DNA of 64,000 nucleotides from Paragorgia papillata (Eukaryota; Cnidaria; Anthozoa; Scleralcyonacea; Coralliidae), in assembly GCA_035771165.1 (NCBI GenBank), contig JAWNZC010000351.1, forward strand, positions 8,191,501-8,255,500, given 5' to 3'. A program made the position numbers and the translations under genes. Within the stretch, counting starts at the first letter, position 1. Every line of letters starts with the position of its first letter. The notes under the pieces were generated by a model, which was given only the letters and a program-made list of their open reading frames with translations, did no database searches and was not told where the DNA came from. Below, piece after piece: positions 10,610 to 29,591 of this stretch.

Positions 10610-11879
10610 TATATTTTGTTACCAAAACTATTCCTGGTACTTTACCATCTTTTCACTTTGATCTGTGATTAAGTTTGTTACTTAAGACATGGTAAACAAC
10701 TTTTGTGTGAAGCATTTAATAATATAAAATTCAGTTAACATTCTAATATGCAGTAATTTATATTTAAGAAATAGAAAATGAATGCCTGTGTTTATATAGC
10801 GTATAATGCAAAAACGACAGTGATTTCGGGAGAATTTAGTTTACGAGTGAGGTCAAACAATGTGTGATTGGTATAATAAAGCGTTTATATCAAATGGCAG
10901 TGTGTTTTCTTCACATTTTTTACACAATAGATGCATAGGTTCTGAGAGAAATTTAGGCACTGCATGTTTGCAAAATCTGGATTGGTTTTAGGTCATTTAA
11001 TCCAAACAAAAACTCTAACCTTAGTAACTAGCATATATAGGGAAAAATTCGTAATTGACAGTTGTGATTGATTACTTATAGTAAATAGATATTTATTGAA
11101 ATCTGCAGCTGATTGACTTGATTGCCATGCATGAGAAGAATTTATCAAACTGGCGCTATATAGAGATATATATTATTTTAACAAACGAGTATAAGACCTT
11201 GAGGCCTGGATCTCTCCCTGTGCTGAATAAAATCGTTTGCCGTTAGCCAGAATAAACCTAAGTGTAAAACTTTTAAATTGCATTCGAAAACAGTTTATTT
11301 TTTGGTAAAACAATATTTCATGTTTTTGACTATCAATTCAAAGTACTTTGATGGTCTTATATATGTGTGACATGCACGCACATATACAAAAACGACATTC
11401 TCAAAAAAAGAATTATTGGACAAAAAGGCCGACCTTATGAGGTAATCAATATAATAAGCCTCGAGACAGGTTTTGAAGCAGACACTTAAGCTGCTAGGAA
11501 ACCTAATATAAATATAATAGAGTTTTATGAACATGTTTGGTCTGTATGTGTTTTGAATACGAATTTTTTATGAGTTTTTAATGAGTCAATATGAGTTTTT
11601 TGAACATGTTTGGTCTGTGACTTAATTTAAATTTAACACAAACTGTTGGCCAATACTAAAATGGTTCGGTTAAATTTCTAGGCGTAAATTCCAACCAATA
11701 TAACAAAGGAGAAGCAGGTATTTTATTAGGGAAATTTATTCACCAGCTCAAGTAGGGGAAAAGCGTAAGTGTAAGGATTGAAATTACGTAATAGTCTTTA
11801 AAAAGTATTTCCAGCATTTGCGTCCTCAGCTGAAGCACAAAACAGTCAAATTGCAAAGATATAATCACAACATCCAACT
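10610..11879. other. Upstream region of the astacin gene
   Basis: AT-rich sequence with no coding signal on either strand and no clear TATA box close to the ATG. The promoter and 5' UTR of the astacin gene should lie in its last few hundred bases. Confidence 0.4.
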
Positions 11880-20684
<8,805 letters not shown>

Positions 20685-20718
20685 CTTAATGGTAACTATA
20701 TACTTTTATGTAGTGACA

Positions 20719-20724
20719 ATTAAA
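20719..20724 (+). promoter_or_regulatory. Candidate poly-A signal (ATTAAA) of the astacin gene
   Basis: ATTAAA lies 35 nt after the stop codon, a common variant of AATAAA and at a short but workable distance. I see no AATAAA nearby. Confidence 0.4.
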
Positions 20725-20809
20725 ATTGTCACAATGTCGGTTGTTCAAAACACACTTATCTCATGGCACAGCCACAATTTGAATTTATTGTTCCAACAAA
20801 ACCATTATT

Positions 20810-21052
20810 AAAGGCACAGTGTCACCATGACGCAAACTTGAAAAAGTTCGTGGACAAGTTCAAATGATTAAAATTATGGTGAATATCACACACGTCAAAA
20901 CTTGGACTAATAGTCCGTAAGAAAATGCACTATATGACTTACTCTTTTAACATTTTAATAATATTTCTCCTTTTCTTTGCACACAAATATAATTTTTGTC
21001 TCGCGCAAAACTATTAACTAAAAGGTAATTTAATAACTGACGCTGTGCCTTT
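20810..21052. mobile_element. MITE with AAAGGCACAGTGTCA ends
   Basis: AAAGGCACAGTGTCA at the left and TGACGCTGTGCCTTT at the right are inverses with one mismatch. No clear target-site duplication. Lies just downstream of the astacin stop codon. Confidence 0.6.
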
Positions 21053-21349
21053 CAGCCTATTTCAAACGTTGAATTTATCATGTGACGTCGAATTCAATAC
21101 GAATGAGCTTGAACAAAGAGTTTCACTGATTTGCATTAGATTTGATACAATGAAACTGGGTCGGCACATATATAGAAGCGTTTTCACTCACGTGATCGGT
21201 GGCCCCATTGGGGTGGTGAAACAATACGAAATATTTGAATAAGAAAGAGCTAATTCCCATACCGTACACCAATATGGCCGCCATTTCATTGTTTTGGTAC
21301 ACCAATATGGCGGCCGTGACGTCAGATGAAAACGCTCTATACCTATACT

Positions 21350-21404
21350 TAGCCTGCGAATCCAGACGTATTTTTCAGGGCAGAACGTCTGGGTTCGCAG
21401 GCGA
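21350..21404. mobile_element. 55-bp Mutator-like mini-hairpin
   Basis: TAGCCTGCGAATCCAGACG pairs with CGTCTGGGTTCGCAGGC. Flanks ACCTATACT and AGCTATACT match at 8 of 9 positions, which fits a 9-bp target duplication shared by the other TAGCCT elements. Confidence 0.5.
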
Positions 21405-21415
21405 AGCTATACTAA

Positions 21416-21812
21416 GCCTGGTTCATACGTCGCATTTAATTCAGACGAATTTAACTCAATCAATTAAATGCGACTGTAGTGCGACGTATGAAACGAATTA
21501 AATTCGACTGAAGAGTTAAATTCGTCTGAGACGTTGTATCCGTCACGGTGAGACGGATACAACGTCTGAAATGCGTGTTGGTTTCAGACGTCGCATCGAA
21601 TTAAATGCATAAATTATGATAACATATTTTTTGAGCCTGTGATCAGACTTTTGTTTACTTCGCATGCGTATTGGACGTTTTTGGCGCGATCTAGCGGGAT
21701 TTTCCTTGCTCGTCACTGAATTAAATTCGTCGCATGAAACGAATTCGAGTTTACGTCGACTTTAACTATGAATTAAATTCGTCTGAATTAAATGCGACGT
21801 ATGAACCAGGCC
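21416..21812. mobile_element. MITE with GCCTGGTTCATACGTCGC ends and TAA flanks
   Basis: Arms GCCTGGTTCATACGTCGCAT and the inverse are bordered by TAA on both sides (21413-21415, 21813-21815), which is compatible with a Harbinger-type 3-bp target. The interior has many GACGAATTTAA steps and two CGTCTGA-TCCGTC palindromes. Confidence 0.7.
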
Positions 21813-21956
21813 TAAGAAGGTCTTTGATTGGCTTATAACCTAATTAAACAGAAACCCTAGTCCTAACCCTAATTAATCAGTAACGGGCATGGGAATTAAT
21901 TAGGAATTGGCAATGTGATTGGTTACTTATAGCTAATCAGATAACTCGTTCATATA

Positions 21957-22122
21957 GACTTTATTCCAAAATGGCTGCCAAATTAATTAGACCTCATGAA
22001 CTCATTTTCATGTGGGAAATTCAAAAGAATTTTTACTAAAACGAGGTCATGGATAATGGCTAATTTATATGCAAATAAAATAATTTTAAAGTATTCGCCA
22101 TTTTGGAATAAGGTCTATGAGG
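21957..22122. mobile_element. MITE family TAGAC(C)TTATTCCAAAATGGC, copy 1
   Basis: ATAGACTTTATTCCAAAATG and its inverse CATTTTGGAATAAGGTCTAT bound the element. It shares an ACGAGGTCA...GGCTAATTTATATGC body with the copy at 24114-24300. Confidence 0.65.
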
Positions 22123-22496
22123 TAGATCTTTACCGCCAAAAGTTCAACGTTTGAAACGGGCCTTGTTATAGTGTGATAACCATGCATTAATCCGGTAATT
22201 GTAACTGTAATTATGTATTTTGCAATGCGCAAAACAGTTTTAAATGTTAGTGTAGGATGACCCTTTGAGAAGAGATATGTTTACTCGAGACTTTAGAGTA
22301 ACCTTCGGAAGTGTCTAAGCAAAGACCCCTTTATTCCATATGAAAAATCAATAAACATCTTTTACATTTATAGAATAAGATAATCGTATAGATCGTTTGC
22401 ACATGACGTCACGTACGCCATCTTGTTTGATTTTTTCGTCATCAAACACTGTTGACAAACCGCTGACCATCATGTTTGTTTTGGTGAACTTACAAA

Positions 22497-22745
22497 ACTT
22501 AAGGGCTATTTACATGAGCCCGCGGCTGTCCGAGCTAGTTCGTGTCACGAATTTTTTTCCTCGGCCACAGGAGGAGATTTAAAATTTTAAATCATCGTTA
22601 CGATTCGTTTACATCTAAACTATACTGAGGCTTCTTTGCAAATTTAGTTTATGTAAATTTTTAAAACGACAGTATCGATCCTAATCAGACGAGTCAGCCC
22701 GCGCCTAACCAGGTCAACTCGCCTCATGTAATCAGCCCTTTAAAG
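22497..22745. mobile_element. MITE copy with GGGCT-ATTTACATGAGCC ends
   Basis: Ends AAGGGCTATTTACATGAGCC and CGCCTCATGTAATCAGCCCT are inverse with mismatches. The interior matches, inverted, the element at 4785-5000. Confidence 0.6.
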
Positions 22746-22928
22746 TTTGACTTGTCGGCAAAACATCAATACTCCAGTCGCCAAAATAACTACAATCGTA
22801 TCCAAATGCATTGTGAATAAGCAATATAGTTTTGTTTGTTCCACGCATTGAATCAGTTTGGTTCGTGCGCGAAAAGCGTTCGTTGTTCAGTTCGCTTTGA
22901 AACGGTTGAAAATTTTCAACTTTCAAAG

Positions 22929-23118
22929 TAGTCTGGTACCCTGGCCCAATTTCAAAAGAAATATGGGCCAGGTAACCACTAATTACAATCTCGCGTCATT
23001 CAGGGCTAAATCCACTTGTACGTCTGCGCATGCCTTGAATGCGCGAAAGTTTCAACCAATAGGAAAGCAGAAATCTTTAGTGGCCCATATTCTTTGATTG
23101 GGCCAGGGTACCAGGCTA
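22929..23118. mobile_element. Mutator-like MITE, TAGTCTGG/CCAGGCTA, copy 1
   Basis: The ends TAGTCTGGTACCCTGGCCCA and the inverse are flanked by CTTTCAAAG at 22920-22928 and 23119-23127, an exact 9-bp target duplication. A sister copy in the other orientation is at 55766-55974. It ends 80 bp before the ATG of the tentative gene at 23198, so it may sit in that gene's promoter. Confidence 0.85.
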
Positions 23119-23197
23119 CTTTCAAAGTAGACCACTCAACCGCTCTGCCCGCGGGCAAAGAGGCTGAAATAGAGAGTAGGATCTGGCGGTGGCCAGA

Positions 23198-26100
23198 ATG
23201 AACGCAGGATCTGGATACCAAGATAGATACCAAGCCCTTCAGTTGCGCTGTTGTCCTGATTCAGCATATCCTCTAATCTCGAAGTATATAGCCAGTCCAT
23301 CAGCAGGAATGTCAGCTAGAACAAATTATATTCAGCCAATAAAACGTGGGACAAACGACTGGCAAACATACGTCAATGTGTCAATGCCGTATGTATAGTA
23401 GACGCATGGTCCATTGCAGATTCTCTCACAAGATAACCGTGAAATGTTGCATTGTGGAATAGTGTCGCTTCCAGTTTTTGGAATTTAATGTTAATCAGTA
23501 AGAACACTATGATTCCATTGCAACTGCTTTTTGCTCGCTATTAAATGCGTTTCTGTAAAGAAAACATGGACAAATAAGTAAAAAAGTAGAGTGCTGCGTA
23601 AGCAGTGTTTTAGATAGAGCAAAGTGAAAATGTGGTAAACTGCCGAGAATAGTTTTTATAACGAAATAGTGACGTTCCGAGCGGAGCCCGAGCTTCGTTA
23701 TTATTTTATTATTTTCCTCTGTGTAGCTAACGCTAGACAAATGTCCCGACCAGAGGGTCAGACTTGACTTGCAGAACATTTTAATAGAACAGGCCTCTGG
23801 CCGCTAATCAAATATGAGACAGAAAATATATTGTACGTTATTAATTAAACAGGCAAACGACGGTGGGAAAAATTGAAGGCCATGTGGTATAAGAGTCTGA
23901 AAACCTCCATACACACCCATCATTAAAAAAAGCTCTAAATGATACGTAAAGTATTAAGTATATATATGTTCTTACCTTGCCAGGTTTACCCCTCTTTTTT
24001 GATTTCTTTTTCATACCTCCTCCCATTTTTACCAAATTAGCAAACGTTGTGGCATTCATTCGATGAGTTGTTCGTACTTTTACTGAATTTAGTTTTGCTG
24101 AAAAACCAGTAGAATAGACCTTATTCACAAATGGCCGACAATTTAAAATCCTTTTATGTGCATATAAATTAGCCCCTCTGACCTCGTTTTAGAGTAAAAA
24201 TTATTTTGAATTTCGCACATGAAAAGAAGTTCAGAGGGGCTAATTTATATGCACATAAAAGAATATTAATGCGGCGGCCATTTATGAATATGGTCTATGA
24301 AACACTCCATTAAAGTGCACATGAGCCATATAACGACGTCAGAATGAAATTTGCTTCGACTAAAAGCGCTAAAATTAGGAAGGGATGCAGCAATGCATTG
24401 ACAGGTTGGCTATATAATTTTTTGTTCTTGGCCTAGAGGTTTTTTGTCAGTCGTATGCAAATAGATATGTGAATATATACATACGCTCTACCGACTGAGC
24501 TACAGGTCAAGTTGGGAGCTGGTAGTCGAATGATGGTACTTGGGTTATTTGATATTTACTAGTAAACCGAAGGTCGCGGGTTCGAATCCTAGCCGGGCCA
24601 AGTAGAGTTGTCCGGTATGGTTCATAACACCTATTATTATATAGCATGCTATCGGATATGAGCTTTTGCGTAATCTGATTGGTTCCCTACTACCAGGCTA
24701 TCAGCTCATATCCTACTAGTAGAGAAAAACAAGATGGCGGCATATTTTTTTAAACTGCCGAAAAGAGTTGAAATTGACGGATTTTTATACAGTAAAACAT
24801 CAACACCCTCAAACCAATGTATAAAAAAACATTGTGTAAAAATACATTAACAGCTACACAATTTAGCATGTTAAATGGTAAAATTCACCTAAAAATTACA
24901 CGTCTTTTTACTTGACTAAATTAACGACTAAATTAACGGGTTGATATTAATTTGTTGCCAAATAAAGAAACTCACGGTTAAAATCAAGCTTACAACACAC
25001 ATTTCGTAGGAGATTACCAGTAAAGAGACTTTTTTTTATTTAGATAAGCATTTGGAGTAGTAAAAAGCATGTTCTTTTTCAAAAACAGCCAACTAAGTAA
25101 TTAAGTTTCACTGCCGAAGGTGTTTCAGTTTCATTTTTGCATGAAATCAAAACCTTTTTCACGACAGCAACGCTGATATAAACAACTGACCCACATTTTG
25201 ACTTCGTAAAGTTACCTTTTGATTTTTGTTGTTGATCTGCTTAACACAATTTTTGCCTCTCGAGCAACATTTATACAACATTTCGAAGCTGTTTACCGAA
25301 CAGCTCAGCGAGAAACTCTATGTGAATGCATCATTACGCATGGCGAAAGTATTAGTTGCCTATGCCGGAAGTTTGTTGTTTCAAACATTTCGCTGTAATT
25401 TTGTCTCTTGTACAGTGCGTGGCTATATAATAAAACAGTTATACCATTCGCTCTCGTTGTATACGAACTAATAGCCAACTCGGCGAAGCGCCTCGTTGGC
25501 TATGAGCTCATATACAACTCGAGCTCATGGTATAACTGTTAAATATCATTATTCTCCACCCGAGTTCATTGTGCCGTAATAATTGTTATTTAGTATAATT
25601 TCATAGTGGAAAAGAGGCTTTCCAGCTTTCTGATTGGTCCGCTCAGCGGTGAATTTGAGGTGATAGTCACCGCCTAGCGCGGTGACTATTGCATCACAAG
25701 AAATTGTTCTTCAAAAGTAGTTTTGGACAAGAGACTGGTACTTATTCAACACTGCACTGACTTTACTCGTTTCAGTCTCCCCCTCGGAGTTGTCATTTTG
25801 AAGTATGAGATTTTAGAATTTGTTCATTCATTGAACTGTTGATTATTTTTTTTCAAAATGGGGTCTGTAGTTTTCGAGACAAACAAAAGACCATAATACT
25901 GAAAACATTTATCACTGAGATGTTGTACATATCAAATATCGTGAAAACAAAACTTCATAAAGGTAAGGAAGTATATTTTCTATAATTCTTCGTGTTTTTT
26001 GCATGTTTTGGCTAGATTTTGGTCGTAGCGATGTGGCGAAAACTTCGTCATGAGTGAAGAACATATTGAACATGAATAATTAAGTGCAAAAAAGGCGTAA

Positions 26101-28390
26101 CACAGGATCCAAAACACCAGAATAAAAGTCTTTTTAGCATATATTTGAATGTATGTACAAGTTCAATTCCAAAGTAGGATGTTGTTTACTCTTTTTTTGA
26201 AATTATTTACTGACAAAGACTGTGGCTTGCTAACATCGTCTGTGAATAAACAGTATCACCACTGTTAAAATGAAAGCAGTTGTTTAAAAGTTTTTGTTTC
26301 AACGTGATTGGTTTTTTATCAACCTCTGAAATTATACTAAAACAATTAGTCACCTCAGTCTCGGTGACTATCGGTGTATTTACCTCGCCGCTTCGCGGCT
26401 CGGTAAATATTCACCGATAGTCACCTCGACTTCGGTGACTAATTGTTAAATATATATATATACATATTTGTTTTTTTCCCCCGGAGGGTTGTGGTTAGGT
26501 TTAGGGCCACTGGGGGGTTGTGGGTTAGGTTTAGGGTTGACGGGGGGTTGTGGTTACGGTTACGGTTAGGGTACGGTTTGGAGGTTGGGTCGAGGTTGGG
26601 GGTGGGGGGTTGCCGGGGGGGGTTGTGGTTAGGGTTAGGGTAAGGTTTAGAGGTTGGGGTCGAGGTTGGGGGTGGTGGGTTGGGAATTAGTTCTTTAAAA
26701 TTCACAATTATTGTTAATTGTAGGCCATTTCACACTTACTGATTATTGGTAATTCTAGATGAGAGGATATGCTGAACTAGCCGGGAACCTTAAGTAAAAT
26801 TTGTACACGCACATACGACTACGGGTACGGGTAGATTACCCGTACCCGTAAACCGAACCCGGGATATCTTAAAGGTCAACTAAACCTTTTAAAGTTATAT
26901 TTTCTTCTGAAAGGGTTATCATCTAACTTAGCAAAAGTAAAGATAAATATGAATTTCAAGTTAAAGCAAATAATTTATCGGCGAACCTTCTTAGGTCCTC
27001 ATGAAGCATGACCGCGTTTCTAGGAGAATGGGTACTCCATTGTCTTTGACGTCATACCGGTAAAACCCACCAATCACCTTGTTGTTTGTTAAAGGTATGA
27101 CATCACAAGGTACTAGTACCAGTCTTTATTTTGACGCGATCGTCGTTCACACGAGTTCAGCAAAAGGAGCAAATTTAGACAGTTCATAAAAGTGGAACCG
27201 AGTGACTGGTTTCGCTCATTTCTTCGGTTTTAGATTGAACTTTTCCGACTTTAACGAAAAATAGAATAACCTGGAAACGTATATATAGTTGCCCTTTAAA
27301 GTGCCTATGTCATCCTCAGGGACTTTACATATTTATACTAGTTGGAACATTCTGAGAAGATTTGTAACATATCTTTTCAGGCGAAATTTTCATCTTCATG
27401 GATTTTTTTGCCGTTAAAGTTGACGGAAGTGACGTCGAAAGAGGAATTTGTCTAAATGAAAACCACTTTACAGATTCCTCTTTTGACGTCACTTCCGTCA
27501 ACTTTAACGGCAAAAAAATCCATGAAGATGAAATTTTCGCCTGAGAAGATATATTACAAATCTTCTCAGAATGTTCCAATTAGTATAAATATGTAAAGCC
27601 CTGAGGATGACATAGGCACTTTAAGGTCTCTAATATCTAGATATTGCCCAGTCAACAGGGCAATATATATTAATTGATACGTGTTTTAGAAAACCTCCTC
27701 AACTATTAAATAACTCAGTTAATTACTTCGAACCTCGACTTCAGTTTATTCAAATAAAATAATTGGCTAAAAGCCTGGGTTCTCGGTAATTAACTCTTAC
27801 TTAAATTGCGGTGCCCTGCGCGCGCAGCTAATTGTCATATCGCTTTATATTCTGTGTGTGATTTCGTTCGTTCGTTAGGAATCAATAGAAAGCCGCATTT
27901 TTGACGCGACATTTTTAACGCGATGTTTTGAACGCCAAAGAACACCGATTTTTAGCACTGTGTCTGGTTTGTATCATTTTCTCGACACACATTTTAATTT
28001 TCTGCTCAAATAATTCATTGTCGCTATCTAAAGACCCGTTTACACTGGCAATTTTTGCTGCGAATTTTTTCATATTGACGCATGTAATTGAGTGGCCAAC
28101 TCACGAAAGAATATTGGACTAATGTATTAAACGATATGGCTTTGAACAAACGGTACAATATATATTGCGCGTTCATCTTTCATGTCGCGTCGTCTAGGTA
28201 TTAGGGGGGGGGGGGGGAAGGCTAGTTAGGGGCATGCCGCCCAGAAAAAAAATGGGTCTCTGTAAGATTATTTCATGCAGATGAGAACGCTAGAACTATT
28301 TTGGTCCGCGAGGCAGAGTTAAATTTAAATTATTTTTTTTTAATCTACTCAGACCCCATAGGGTACGAGGCCCTGGGAAACATCCCCCAA

Positions 28391-28427
<37 letters not shown>

Positions 28428-28438
28428 ACCCCCTCCCC

Positions 28439-28498
<60 letters not shown>

Positions 28499-29591
28499 AC
28501 CTTCTCGGCGGTCTGTACTTGACCTCATTACGCTCTGTGAATACGATAAGTTACTTTCTCTCTTCTTACCTCAGTTCGTTCTCGGACGCATTTCCCTAAA
28601 AAAACCCAAAAAAAAACAATCCCTCACCTTCTTTACGGTCCATTAGAGCCTCAAAAAGCTCTCGGCCGCCTAAATCACCAATCAAATTATGTTCAAGGTC
28701 GAGTTCTTGAAGGCAATCTGAATGGCTTATCAACCTATAATTAAATAAAACGTTACATATTGGAATTTTAAAATTTTAATTCGTTGTTCTAGTTATAATT
28801 CCATAAAAAACAGGCGCACATTGTATCCACTCAGTTCTGTCCAACAAAAGAAAGATCCTTCGAGCATTCAAATTAAAGTGCCCCTAACCTCGACAGTTTT
28901 TATTGTCTTATTTGAAAGAACTTTTAAAATGATAAAGTAACTTCTTTGGAAGATTTTCGCTTTGTTTTTGAGTTATTTCATTTTGTTTGATATGCAAATG
29001 TCCGGAATTTGCGTCACACATGCATAATGACTTATCAGAGAATGTTATATATCTTTGCGTTCATCAAATAAAAACACTAAAGTATGAATAACATGTGTGC
29101 GTGTTTCTCCCACAATACCAAACTTCTTGATTTTAAAGGATTTCGTTCGAGAATGAAAGAGATACACAAACTTCTTCGATAAGTCATTATGCATGTGTGA
29201 CGTAAATTCCATACATTTGTATACCAAACAAAATGAAATATCTCAAAAACAAAGCGAAAAAGCGAAAATCTTCCAAAGAAGTTACTTTATCATTTTAAAA
29301 GTTCTTCCAAATAAGACAATAAAAGCTGTCGAGGTTAGGGCACTTTTAAGATAATTATGACCCTGGTTGAGTTACCTATTGTTACAGGGACCTTCTATCA
29401 AATACAGTTCTGCTGCAAGAGGGCCTCGCACTCAAGCGGGATCTTCTTTTACTGATAACCAAGGACGGTTGTGCCACGTCACCAACGATAGATTGTTTTA
29501 CAAGTCTTTATTAAGCTCAACGGATTGGTATAGCCGGAACTGGGAAGTATATAATTATAGGAATACCAAAGACTACCAAGACCAAAACTAA
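23198..29591 (+). CDS. Tentative two-exon gene for a small unknown protein
   Basis: Exon 23198-23392 opens with ATG (MNAGSGYQDRYQALQL) and ends, in phase 0, at a weak donor GTATAG. Exon 29388-29591 follows a good acceptor (TTGTTACAG) in phase 0 and ends with a stop after RNTKDYQDQN. Joined, they give 132 residues rich in Tyr, Asn and Ser (TNDWQTYVNVSMPY in exon 1; STDWYSRNWEVYNYRN in exon 2). No family was recognised; small proteins of this composition occur among axonemal proteins, but that is only a guess. The second exon lies inside a minus-strand intron of the LRR gene. The two exons might belong to different genes, or further exons may lie between. A better donor (GTATGT) two codons earlier is out of phase with exon 2. 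Confidence 0.35.
23483..23488 (-). promoter_or_regulatory. Candidate poly-A signal (ATTAAA) of the LRR gene
   Basis: On the minus strand ATTAAA comes about 53 nt after the stop codon of the LRR gene. It is the only plausible poly-A signal near the stop. Confidence 0.4.

Noticed and set aside
22931..23117. 12-bp target duplication for the GCCTGG MITEs
   Set aside because: On first reading the duplication seemed 12 bp; placing TA inside both ends gives 9 bp for both copies and matches the other TAGCCT elements, which is simpler.
28301..28522. Polyproline ORF
   Set aside because: It is the poly-C tract.
28570..28595. 26-nt microexon on the minus strand, between LRR exons 8 and 9
   Set aside because: It has good splice sites, but including it breaks the phase to the next exon, while skipping it gives an unbroken frame to the stop.
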